50,790 nt of DNA, from contig CAJTOU010000017.1 in assembly GCA_910577835.1 (NCBI GenBank), positions 12,059 to 62,848 of the forward strand. The letters run 5' to 3'. Source of the DNA: an uncultured Lachnospiraceae bacterium. Its GTDB lineage: Bacteria; Bacillota_A; Clostridia; Lachnospirales; Lachnospiraceae. Below, piece by piece: positions 1-7,373 of the stretch (its first letter is position 1; each line of letters begins with the position of its first letter). The translations under genes were made by a program, and so were the position numbers. The notes beneath the pieces are model-generated. The model was not told the origin of the DNA and searched no databases. It saw only the letters and a program-made list of their open reading frames with translations.

Positions 1-2
1 AT

Positions 3-1901
3 GATGTTATTATCAGTGAATCTCAGTTTAAGCTGTGGGACAGCTTTGAAAGCGCAGAACAGTATATTGAAAACTGCCGCAAAAATCATTTGTATTGGGG
101 TGTTGCTCTCACTTCTCCCAAAGAGGCCAAGCATATGCTGAAACTGAATTATCAGTTTATACAGACATTGAATCTGAAAGAAGACGATGTAAAAAAACTG
201 GCAGAACAATTTGTTGAGTGGATTTCAGGAGTGTCTTATGAAAACCGCTATTATATGCTTCTCTTTCTTTTAGGGATAAATAATAACGAAGAGAAAATCA
301 GAAATTTCCTGTCATACAGCGACAATTACTGGATAAAAGCACTCCTTCTTTCTGATAATGTAAAACATGACAAATATATCAGAAAAAAAATAAGAGACCT
401 TATCAGGCATAAAATAGATGCCGGATGCAAGGGAGATATTTATGTAGATGGAAATTTTCAGGTAATTGTATCAGACCCCTTCGGATATATGCAGCATGTA
501 TGCGGGCTGGAAGTTACCGGATTATTAAAGTCCGGTATGTCCTATTCTCATTACTGGAATGAAAAAGGAGTTACACAGGTAGATGCCATGCGTTCCCCGC
601 TTACCTATCTGTCCGAACATGTTATTTTAAATCTGCAAAAGGATAACGCCACTGAGAAATGGTATCGATACTGCAAGCTTGGAATTATATTAAATTATTA
701 CGGGAATGAAACCTTTCATTTTGCCGGAAGTGATTTTGATATGGACATACTTGCCACTACCTCAAACCCTGTTATGATAAACGGTGTTTATAAAAATGAA
801 CTTCCGGTAGTATATGATGTGCCAAAACCGGAGAAATTTCTGTTTACAGAAGATGATTTATATCATGCAGATACCTTTTCCTTTGGTTCCATTATTGGCT
901 CTATTACCAATAAATCCAGCAATGCATATGCACTTCTTCCGATTGTAGAAGAAAAATACGGCATAAACAGTCAGGAATATCGTCTGCTGAAATCCAGATT
1001 ACAGCAATGCTGCAAGGCTCAGTCTGCCCAGATAGACAAAGCAAAAATTGGACGTGCAGTAAAAGGTATTCCACAGGTATGGACCAAACAAAATAAAATA
1101 AAGAAAAATAAAAAAGGAAAAATTATTGATAGTAAAAAAAGGCGCAAGGAATTGTATAATTCTGTGTTATTGAATACATATCCTTATTTTTTCAGATATA
1201 TTTATAAGGATACGGAACGCTCCTATAAAAAATATCTGGATGAATATAATATTCTCTGCAAACAGAGATTCCGCACTGGACTTTCGGAGCTGGAAGCTCT
1301 TCAAAATCGCACTGACGAACAGGAAGATTTTATTCAGCAGTTTTACCGCTATTGCCCTGTAATTATCAGCAAAAGCCCCATGAACCTGCTGTGCAGATAT
1401 ATTGAAACGATTGATTTTCAAATTTCCCAAAAAACGAAAGCAGACAATTCCTTTCAGTTTGAATGTTATAAAAATCCCAATATTCAATATACAGAATATT
1501 ATGTAGATGTAATATCCGAATTGAAAAAATTTATGAAGGAACTGAAAACCTCTATCATTGTTACTTCCTACGAAGAAGAAAATACAGAAGAATACAGCAT
1601 AGACAAAATAAATTCTTTTTCAGTAAAATCGGATAATTTATATGAAAGATTATCACAGATAAATAAAAATCCTTATGTGATATTAAATTGTCTGATTGAC
1701 TATTTTTATATCGAAAAACCGACAGCAGGCAAGGAACTTTTATGGAAATCTTATGGGAAATTTATCTGTAAAAATATTATTACTTACACGGCCAATACCA
1801 ATGCTTCTGTTCTCTTTCCAATGCCAGCAGACAAACAGTGTTCAGATTTACAATATCTGGGATATTATTATAAATTACAGGAGGTGCAAATTGAACTATA
1901 A
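3..1901 (+). CDS. QDE-1/YonO-type single-chain RNA polymerase (5' truncated)
   Basis: The frame is open from nucleotide 3 and runs 632 codons to TAA, so the start lies outside the window and the TTG at 90 is internal. Visible-residue numbering is used. An SDPFG segment lies at 157-161. The AMRSP segment near 197 matches the Arg-x-Pro step before the catalytic barrel. GSDFDMD places three Asp at 244, 246 and 248 in a DxDxD arrangement. FGSIIGSITN starts at 294, and QIDKAKIGRA near 343 resembles the 'S-x-x-(V/I)D-x-x-K-x-G' motif that follows the catalytic loop in eukaryotic RdRP (QDE-1) and phage YonO polymerases. The family makes RNA from a single polypeptide with two double-psi barrels. It overlaps the next gene and heads the tail cluster, so dedicated transcription of that cluster is inferred. 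The usual Gly of DxDGD is Met here. Template type, DNA or RNA, cannot be told from sequence. Confidence 0.78.
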   Translation, partial: DVIISESQFKLWDSFESAEQYIENCRKNHLYWGVALTSPKEAKHMLKLNYQFIQTLNLKEDDVKKLAEQFVEWISGVSYENRYYMLLFLLGINNNEEKIRNFLSYSDNYWIKALLLSDNVKHDKYIRKKIRDLIRHKIDAGCKGDIYVDGNFQVIVSDPFGYMQHVCGLEVTGLLKSGMSYSHYWNEKGVTQVDAMRSPLTYLSEHVILNLQKDNATEKWYRYCKLGIILNYYGNETFHFAGSDFDMDILATTSNPVMINGVYKNELPVVYDVPKPEKFLFTEDDLYHADTFSFGSIIGSITNKSSNAYALLPIVEEKYGINSQEYRLLKSRLQQCCKAQSAQIDKAKIGRAVKGIPQVWTKQNKIKKNKKGKIIDSKKRRKELYNSVLLNTYPYFFRYIYKDTERSYKKYLDEYNILCKQRFRTGLSELEALQNRTDEQEDFIQQFYRYCPVIISKSPMNLLCRYIETIDFQISQKTKADNSFQFECYKNPNIQYTEYYVDVISELKKFMKELKTSIIVTSYEEENTEEYSIDKINSFSVKSDNLYERLSQINKNPYVILNCLIDYFYIEKPTAGKELLWKSYGKFICKNIITYTANTNASVLFPMPADKQCSDLQYLGYYYKLQEVQIEL

Positions 1902-2727
1902 ATATAATGAAGTTGAATATGCAGAACTAATTTACAAAAAAGGATTTCAGTCGCCGAACCATATGCCCGCCGAACTGCGCCTGACAGCTATTTATATGAG
2001 AAGAGTTCTTGGCTATAAACCGAAAAAATTAAAGGAAGAATTTGAAAAATGGTGTATGCTACATATTTCGGATTATAACAGAGCTTCTTATTATAAAATT
2101 GTAAATAAAGCGGTAAATCAGGCAGTAAAAAAAGGCTCTTCACTTATAAAACTGGACTCCATTTCTGTGTATAAAAATGAAATCGAGTTTATTCAGCGTT
2201 GTTCTATTTTTGACGAACAGCATATGGAATATGAACATGCTGATTTATGCCAAAAGCTGATGTTTGCTTTTATGGTTCAGTTAAAAATAAATCATGCTGT
2301 TTCAAAAATGAAAAATGCAGACGAGTCTGCTGATGGTTCTATGTTTTTTCAAGGCAATCAAAGAAAATACAGCGCAATGAAAAAAATGGCGGCACTCCCT
2401 GATAAAATCAAAATAAATGAAGACCTGATTTATTATCTCTACCTCTCAGGTCTTGTCACTCCACTTCATAATGGTCTGATTTGTATAGATTTTATGAAGG
2501 ATATTTACAGTTTGGATAACTCTGAAAATCTGCCAGAAATCATTATCAAAGATTTTGAGCGTACCGGATTATATTTTGATTACTATAATAAAGAAAAAAA
2601 TATAAAGCTTTGCGAATACTGTAAAAGACCTTATAAAAAGAAAAGCAATAATCAGAAATATTGCAGTGAATGTGCTGCAATTGTAAATGTAAAAAAACAA
2701 AAACAACGGGATTTAAAAAAATCTTGA
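1891..2727 (+). CDS. zinc-ribbon protein coupled to the RNA polymerase
   Basis: This 278-residue protein starts at TTG 1891, six bases after an AGGAGG box, and overlaps the polymerase end by 11 nt, so the two are translationally coupled. The N-terminal 220 residues are mostly helical and match no family I recognise. The C terminus has C241-x2-C244 and C258-x2-C261 followed by a basic tail. That is the pattern of small zinc-binding modules of the 'CxxCGKxF...YCSxxC' type, which usually bind nucleic acid or partner proteins. The tight coupling suggests a polymerase accessory or template-recognition factor, but that is inference from position only. A longer frame extending upstream inside the polymerase gene has no ribosome site. 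Confidence 0.7.
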   Translation: MNYKYNEVEYAELIYKKGFQSPNHMPAELRLTAIYMRRVLGYKPKKLKEEFEKWCMLHISDYNRASYYKIVNKAVNQAVKKGSSLIKLDSISVYKNEIEFIQRCSIFDEQHMEYEHADLCQKLMFAFMVQLKINHAVSKMKNADESADGSMFFQGNQRKYSAMKKMAALPDKIKINEDLIYYLYLSGLVTPLHNGLICIDFMKDIYSLDNSENLPEIIIKDFERTGLYFDYYNKEKNIKLCEYCKRPYKKKSNNQKYCSECAAIVNVKKQKQRDLKKS

Positions 2728-2798
2728 TTTTAAAATATACGTGAAACACCTATAAAACAAGGCTTTTATCTGTTTTTTAATTTTTGTAACTTATGAAA

Positions 2799-2853
2799 GA
2801 ACAAAGTGCTTGTAGAACTATAAATTTATAAAAGTCCTCCTTGCACTTTGTTC
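2799..2853 (+). promoter_or_regulatory. 11-bp perfect inverted repeat in the 2728-2935 leader
   Basis: GAACAAAGTGC at 2799-2809 is exactly mirrored by GCACTTTGTTC at 2843-2853 with a 33-nt AT-rich loop. No T-run follows. A second fold is possible downstream, with TCACAG (about 2880) facing CTGTGA (about 2903). The pair sits in the only sizeable gap between the polymerase pair and the first tail gene, where a promoter or operator for the tail operon would be expected. A role as operator or RNA structure is inferred. Confidence 0.45.
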
Positions 2854-2935
2854 AATAATAGCTGCTCTTTGAAGGCAGCGTCACAGGAAAGGCGAAGCTG
2901 TTCTGTGAAAGAAGAATTTGAAAGGTGGTGACAAC

Positions 2936-3679
2936 TTGGAAACGATTGTAAATGATGAACTTCAAATTTATCGCGGAAAGGATTTCTTTGTAAAAAAAGG
3001 AATTCTTATCCACCAGCCTACTTTGGACGAAATCTGCGAGTATGGGGAACAGCGTTATTATTCTATGGTATATTCTCTTACCTGTGTGCCGGCGGATTTA
3101 TGCTGGCAGCTTGACGAGATGGGAATTGATTACACGAAACTCGGCGACTTTGAGTTATTTTACTCTCTGCTTTGTCATAATTATTCTCCTGAACAGACCT
3201 CCATTTTATTTGGTGATTTGGATTTCTCCAGATTTGAGGCATGTAAAAACAGTGAAAATGAAGAAATCATTTTATATGACGCTGAAAACGATATTTGTAT
3301 TGATGAATATACCTATCTTCTGATAATGGATGTTCTTCGAAAAATTCACGGTTTCAAACGAAACTGTCAGCTTCCTGCAAACGAAACCACCAGACAAATT
3401 CTTATTGAAGATGCAAAAGAAGAATATCTTTTGCATAAAACCCTTGAATACCATTCACAGTTAAAAAACCTTATCTCTGCAATGGTCAACTGTGAGGGTT
3501 TTAAATATAATCACTCAGAGGTTTGGAGCATGAAAATCCATGCATTTATGGATTCCGTAAAAAGAATTTCCAAAATAAAAAATGCAGATTTGCTGCTTCA
3601 GAGTGGATATTCCGGCTTTGGAATTAACCTCAAGGACATAGATAATAAACAGACTGACTGGCTGGGAGAGCTTGATTAA
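2936..3679 (+). CDS. conserved protein of the tail cluster, function unknown
   Basis: Start is TTG 2936, with AAGGTGG about 7 nt before it; an in-frame TTG at 2918 has no ribosome site. The product is 247 residues, acidic and soluble, with no signal peptide or membrane span. The C-terminal third is helical and ends in a WLGEL-type motif. It lies directly upstream of the probable tube protein gene, and tail assembly chaperones or baseplate-scaffold proteins are often encoded next to tube genes. Nothing in the sequence proves such a role, and I do not recognise the family. Confidence 0.6.
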   Translation: METIVNDELQIYRGKDFFVKKGILIHQPTLDEICEYGEQRYYSMVYSLTCVPADLCWQLDEMGIDYTKLGDFELFYSLLCHNYSPEQTSILFGDLDFSRFEACKNSENEEIILYDAENDICIDEYTYLLIMDVLRKIHGFKRNCQLPANETTRQILIEDAKEEYLLHKTLEYHSQLKNLISAMVNCEGFKYNHSEVWSMKIHAFMDSVKRISKIKNADLLLQSGYSGFGINLKDIDNKQTDWLGELD

Positions 3680-3720
3680 GCCTTTTAGCCGGCAAAAAAA
3701 TTTTAAGGAGGAAAAATACT

Positions 3721-4515
3721 ATGTTTAATCCAAATGAAGTAATTCTTGAAAGAGTAAGGTTTGTGGAGGAATATGATATAGCCACAAACGAACTGATGGG
3801 CAGATATACCCAGATTGAAAGTCCAAGCTTAAAAACCGCTGCTGAGGGTACTGCTGTTACCGATGCAATGGGTTCTGAAATCGCAAATTTCTACAAGGCA
3901 CAGACTGGTACCTTTGACTTTACAAACAGCATCCATTCTCTGGACTTAATGGCGAGCCAGTTCGGCACAAAAAAGGAGATTGCCGATACTGCAAATAAAA
4001 TGATTATGCCGGTATCAGAAACAATTGATATCGCTGCAGACCATACAGTTATTTTGAAATATGTTCCAGTTGGTGCTGCCGGCGCAGAAGTAAAATATGT
4101 AAAGGTAATCAATGAAAACAATGAATTTGGAAAGACCTATGAAGTCAGCGCCACAGCAGGAGAAGGCAAATTCACTATTGATGCAGCTTCAAAGACAATT
4201 ACCATGCCGGATGATGTAACTGGAAAGGTATTTGTCAGATATGATAAAGAAACCTCTACTGCTGTTAAGGTTACAAAGAAGACAGATGATGTACCGGAGG
4301 TTAAATCTTTGCTGATTCATGCTATTTTCCATAATAAATGCAATCCAAATGTAGTATATGCCGGCGTAATTTCTGTTCCAAGAGCACAGATTGACCCGTC
4401 TTCTGTGGAATTAAATCTGACTCCTGACGGCAAGCAGGCTGTAAGCTACAAGCTTCAGGCAAATTCATGCGAGGAATCTGCAAAATTATTTGATATTATT
4501 ATTTCCGAAGACTAA
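3721..4515 (+). CDS. probable major tail (tube) protein
   Basis: The ATG follows a strong AAGGAGG site. The 264-residue product is beta-rich, has no membrane span, and is similar in size to siphophage major tail proteins. The N-terminal half contains runs typical of tube subunits (RYTQIESPSL, a Gly/Ala-rich loop, then TGTFDFTNS). The middle (about 95-190) has alternating beta-strand and turn character, like an inserted Ig-like or decoration segment. The C-terminal NPNVVYAGVISVPRAQI stretch looks like a structural beta domain. Its position upstream of holin, tape measure and Dit supports a virion-like structural role. A capsid-type protein cannot be excluded. Confidence 0.5.
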   Translation: MFNPNEVILERVRFVEEYDIATNELMGRYTQIESPSLKTAAEGTAVTDAMGSEIANFYKAQTGTFDFTNSIHSLDLMASQFGTKKEIADTANKMIMPVSETIDIAADHTVILKYVPVGAAGAEVKYVKVINENNEFGKTYEVSATAGEGKFTIDAASKTITMPDDVTGKVFVRYDKETSTAVKVTKKTDDVPEVKSLLIHAIFHNKCNPNVVYAGVISVPRAQIDPSSVELNLTPDGKQAVSYKLQANSCEESAKLFDIIISED

Positions 4516-4540
4516 GCTGTTCGGCAGTTTGGAGAAAAAT

Positions 4541-4807
4541 ATGGCAAATCCTATAAATGCCTTCTGCAAAATCTGTGGAAACGGCTATCACCTCTGCCAG
4601 AGCTGCCGCGAGCAGGCTGCCTTTCAGCCGTGGCGGGCTGTCTGTGATACGGCAAAGCACTATAAAATCTATCTGGCAATACATATGTATACAATTACAG
4701 GAGATAAGGAAAGAGCAAAAGAAGCTCTTTCCTCCTGTGATTTATCTGAAATCGAAACCTTTTCTTCTGAAATACAAACTGTACTGAAATGTATATTATC
4801 GGAATAA
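4541..4807 (+). CDS. small CxxC...CxxC protein
   Basis: The 88-residue product starts at ATG 4541 behind GGAG. Cysteines C9, C12, C19 and C22 form a compact site (CKICGNGYHLCQSC) that could hold zinc or an iron-sulfur cluster, followed by a helical, acidic C-terminal half. It sits between the tube protein and the cysteine desulfurase genes and ends just before a structured intergenic region. I do not recognise a family. A scaffold, chaperone or metal-centre role is possible but not shown. Confidence 0.6.
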   Translation: MANPINAFCKICGNGYHLCQSCREQAAFQPWRAVCDTAKHYKIYLAIHMYTITGDKERAKEALSSCDLSEIETFSSEIQTVLKCILSE

Positions 4808-4841
4808 TATTTAAGAAATTGCCAATGTGAACTACCTACCA

Positions 4842-4860
4842 TTTAGCTTCTTTAGCTAAA
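4842..4860 (+). repeat. 7-bp hairpin in the pre-desulfurase gap
   Basis: TTTAGCT (4842-4848) pairs with AGCTAAA (4854-4860) around a 5-nt loop, in a context (GAACTACCTACC before, GGCGTG after) reminiscent of subterminal hairpins of IS200/IS605-type elements. No transposase, TnpB or IscB frame is present, so at most this is a decayed end or a non-autonomous remnant. It could equally be the tail of an upstream transcript. Confidence 0.3.
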
Positions 4861-4911
4861 GGCGTGCTAAAAGTTTTTCATAATCTAGTACACATGCGGG
4901 CAATTTTCCAC

Positions 4912-5030
4912 AAGATTAGGGTGTCAAAAACCTTTTTTCCAAATATTGCTACAAGACATAGAAACAGCAAAATTATTTGTACTATACAGCGGCGTGATTT
5001 TAAAAATTCAGGTTTTGACGCTCTAATCTT
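4912..5030 (+). repeat. 20-bp inverted repeat enclosing about 78 nt, upstream of the cysteine desulfurase gene
   Basis: The left arm 4912-4932 (AAGATTAGGGTGTCAAAA then ACC) pairs with the right arm 5011-5030 (GGTTTTGACGCTCTAATCTT). The only irregularities are one bulged A and two positions that become G-U pairs in RNA. Preservation of pairing through G-U changes favours a folded RNA over a purely DNA-level repeat. The arms end 35 nt before the desulfurase start. It could be a leader RNA or a small MITE-like insertion. No known riboswitch signature was recognised. Confidence 0.5.
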
Positions 5031-5065
5031 ACAATAAAATAAAAAATGAAAGGTTTTGTGAGACG

Positions 5066-6208
5066 ATGAAAAAAAATTTATATTTAGATTATGCTGCCAC
5101 TGCTCCTCTCTCTGATTCTACAAAGGATTATATTATTCAGATATTGGATACCTTTGGAAATCCATCTTCTGCATATTCTGCGGGTGAAAAAGCCCGAACT
5201 CTGATTTCTGATGCAAGAAACGCCATTGCTGAATTTATTCATGCAGATGCTGATAATATTTATTTTACCTGTGGAGGCAGCGCAGCAAATACGCTTGCTA
5301 TCAGAGGCTATGTTATGCGGCATCCCATGTGTCAGATTTTTTATTCTTCTGCTGCGCACAAATCCATAATAGAATGTATCTCCTGTCTTGACTGTACAAA
5401 TACCTCCATAAAAGTAGACAGAGACGGCTTTCTGGATTTAGAGCATCTGGACAGTCTGTGTCGGATGTCATATGATAATAAAAAGCAGCCATTTGCAATA
5501 ATTGATTATGCAAATTCGGAAATCGGAACAATACAGAACATAAAAAAGATAATTGAAATTGTACATGGGTATCATGGTATTTTATATCTTGACTGTACCG
5601 GAAGTATTTCTTCCATTCCTTTAAATATCAGAAAACTGGACATTGATATGTGCGGTTTTTCAGCGCACAAACTGGGTGCTCTGAAGGGCTGCGGAGTATT
5701 TTTTAAAAAGAAGGAAATCGAGCTAGAACCTCTGGTGTATGGAAATCAGGAACAGGGAATTATGGGTGGTACAGAAAATGTACTGGGAATCGCTTCACTG
5801 TATCATGTAGTGAAAAATTATGATTATTCTGCTGTCAGTTCTGCCGGCAGGGATTATGTTCTTGACTATATAACAGAACATATAAAGGACACTTATCTTA
5901 TCGGCAGTAAAACTCACCGACTTCCACACAATCTTTATCTGTGTTTTCAGGGAATTGAGGGAGAAGCTTTTATGATTCTGCTAGATATGAATGGAATCCA
6001 GATATCTACCGGCTCCGCCTGCAACAGCAGGACTTTTGTTCCGTCCTCTGCCCTGCTGGCAATTGGAATAAATAAAGATGATTTACATAGCTGTATTCGC
6101 ATTACCTTTAGCGGAAGGGAAGAAAAAAAGGAGCTGGATTATTTGTGTCATACATTAAAATCGTGTATTGATATGTTAAGAAATTTAAATAATAAAGCAG
6201 GTACATAA
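5066..6208 (+). CDS. cysteine desulfurase (NifS/IscS type, PLP enzyme)
   Basis: This 380-residue fold-type I aminotransferase releases sulfur from L-cysteine as an enzyme-bound persulfide. YLDYAATAPL at the N terminus is the family hallmark. FSAHKLGALKG gives the PLP lysine K202 with H201 before it. GGTENVLGIASL matches the family's Arg/Gly-rich cofactor loop. STGSACNS gives the catalytic C319 in the usual position. Length is normal and no key residue is missing. No iscU, iscA, mnmA/thiI or dnd partner gene lies nearby; the neighbours are tail, Cys-rich and holin genes in the same direction. Supplying sulfur for Fe-S sites in cluster proteins, or for tRNA or DNA thiolation, are the options; the choice is inference. 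Confidence 0.9.
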   Translation: MKKNLYLDYAATAPLSDSTKDYIIQILDTFGNPSSAYSAGEKARTLISDARNAIAEFIHADADNIYFTCGGSAANTLAIRGYVMRHPMCQIFYSSAAHKSIIECISCLDCTNTSIKVDRDGFLDLEHLDSLCRMSYDNKKQPFAIIDYANSEIGTIQNIKKIIEIVHGYHGILYLDCTGSISSIPLNIRKLDIDMCGFSAHKLGALKGCGVFFKKKEIELEPLVYGNQEQGIMGGTENVLGIASLYHVVKNYDYSAVSSAGRDYVLDYITEHIKDTYLIGSKTHRLPHNLYLCFQGIEGEAFMILLDMNGIQISTGSACNSRTFVPSSALLAIGINKDDLHSCIRITFSGREEKKELDYLCHTLKSCIDMLRNLNNKAGT

Positions 6209-6220
6209 AAGGAGAAATTT

Positions 6221-6535
6221 ATGAAAAAAATTAACTTAAAGGGAATTACTGCGGAAACTGTAACAGGAGTTTTTATTCTGGCCATAGCGTTAATTAATGC
6301 GGTATTACAGATATTTGGAATTCATACGCTTCCCATTGATAATGAGGAAATATCTGAAATCATATCTGCTCTCTTTCTTACAATTTCTGCTTTTTATAAT
6401 GTTTATAAAAACAGAAATATTACAGTGGCAAGCCAGAAGGCGCAGGAAATTACAAATGCTTTGAAATCCGGTGAGCTTTTTGTTGAAGATATAGACAGAC
6501 TTCTTGAAAAAATAAAAAAGAAAGCTTACAGATAA
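6221..6535 (+). CDS. SPP1-family phage holin
   Basis: The 104-residue protein starts 12 nt after the desulfurase stop behind AAAGGAG. A first hydrophobic helix covers about residues 12-33 and ends in a QIFGIHTLPI turn. A second covers about 43-60 and is followed by a charged, helical C-terminal tail. This two-helix plan with the 'ILP(I/L)xNEEI' linker is typical of SPP1-type holins, which form membrane pores and let endolysin reach the wall. The amidase encoded at 25322 is the natural partner. In phage genomes holin genes usually adjoin the lysin gene, whereas here they are 19 kb apart. Confidence 0.8.
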   Translation: MKKINLKGITAETVTGVFILAIALINAVLQIFGIHTLPIDNEEISEIISALFLTISAFYNVYKNRNITVASQKAQEITNALKSGELFVEDIDRLLEKIKKKAYR

Positions 6536-6553
6536 CAGGAGGCGAAAATATCG

Positions 6554-7063
6554 ATGGATATAATGACAGATTTTTTTCGTCTGGATTTTCCCGCACTATT
6601 TTTAAGCGTTTTTATTGTTTTTGCTGGAATAAAAACTGTGGTATCTCTTTTGGAATGGCTGTTTCAGAAAGCAGGGCTGGAATTTAAATGGATGCGGAAA
6701 AAGCGGGAGGACCATGAACTGCTTATTCATACGATTCACAGTCTGAATATATTGCAGGAAAAGCATGAGGATGCCGTTCTGCAATCTATCAGCCATGACG
6801 GAAGCATACGGGAAGATTTGGAAAAATTAACGGCAATGTTTATTGATAAATCAGTGGATGATATGCGGTGGGAAATTATCAATTTTGCAGCAAAAATTTC
6901 CGAAGGAAAACCATGCAATAAGGAAAGCTATAAACACTGTTTACATATATATGAGAAATATGAAAAGCTGATTGATGAAAATGGTCTGATGAACGGCGAA
7001 GTGGAGCTGTCTATGGAGATTATTCATCAGTCTTATAAAGAAAAACTGAAAAACGGATTTTAG
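6554..7063 (+). CDS. membrane-anchored coiled-coil protein
   Basis: The start is ATG 6554 behind AGGAGG. In the 169-residue product one N-terminal hydrophobic segment (about 10-35) is followed by a basic stretch and then a long helical cytoplasmic or periplasmic tail ending near LKNGF. I recognise no enzymatic motif. Such proteins are common beside holins in Firmicutes phages and may regulate lysis or anchor assembly to the membrane. The role is inferred from position. Confidence 0.6.
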   Translation: MDIMTDFFRLDFPALFLSVFIVFAGIKTVVSLLEWLFQKAGLEFKWMRKKREDHELLIHTIHSLNILQEKHEDAVLQSISHDGSIREDLEKLTAMFIDKSVDDMRWEIINFAAKISEGKPCNKESYKHCLHIYEKYEKLIDENGLMNGEVELSMEIIHQSYKEKLKNGF

Positions 7064-7097
7064 AAGGATTCTATTATCTGAGAGAAAGGATAGAAAT

Positions 7098-7331
7098 ATG
7101 ATTCGATATATAAAAATGAAAAAAATGGAAATTGAGATTAAGCTGGCGTTGTATGGGTATGTTTTAGGGGTGTTACATGAGAAAAAAGAGATAATGGGGC
7201 TTGGAAGAAAATTGTATGAGACATTGAAGGAAAGTTCGCCGGAGGATATAAAAGAAAGCTTTATCCATGCGATTGCAGAGCTTGCACATGAACAGGCAAT
7301 ACAGGAGAAAATGGATGAAAAGGTAGAATGA
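7098..7331 (+). CDS. small helical protein, unknown
   Basis: The 77-residue product starts at ATG 7098 behind GAAAGGA. It has a basic N terminus, a weakly hydrophobic helix around 15-30 and an acidic end. It lies between the membrane protein and the tape measure gene, where tail chaperones are often encoded, but it is shorter than those and has no slippery frameshift partner in view. Confidence 0.5.
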   Translation: MIRYIKMKKMEIEIKLALYGYVLGVLHEKKEIMGLGRKLYETLKESSPEDIKESFIHAIAELAHEQAIQEKMDEKVE

Positions 7332-7373
7332 TTTTCATGATAAATATAAAATGAAAGGAGGATATTCAAGCAA

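Noticed and set aside
1696..1890. Upstream extension of the zinc-ribbon gene to 1696
   Set aside because: It would overlap the polymerase gene by 200 nt without a ribosome site, whereas TTG 1891 has a perfect AGGAGG.
2799..2853. Relation between the GAACAAAGTGC repeat here and the same 11 nt at 35451
   Set aside because: At 35451 the bases form part of a galM terminator stem with a different partner; the shared 11-mer is probably chance in AT-rich DNA.
5066..6208. The cysteine desulfurase as a housekeeping iscS/nifS gene between two elements
   Set aside because: It is co-directional and closely spaced with tail and holin genes on both sides, with no Isc or Suf partner.
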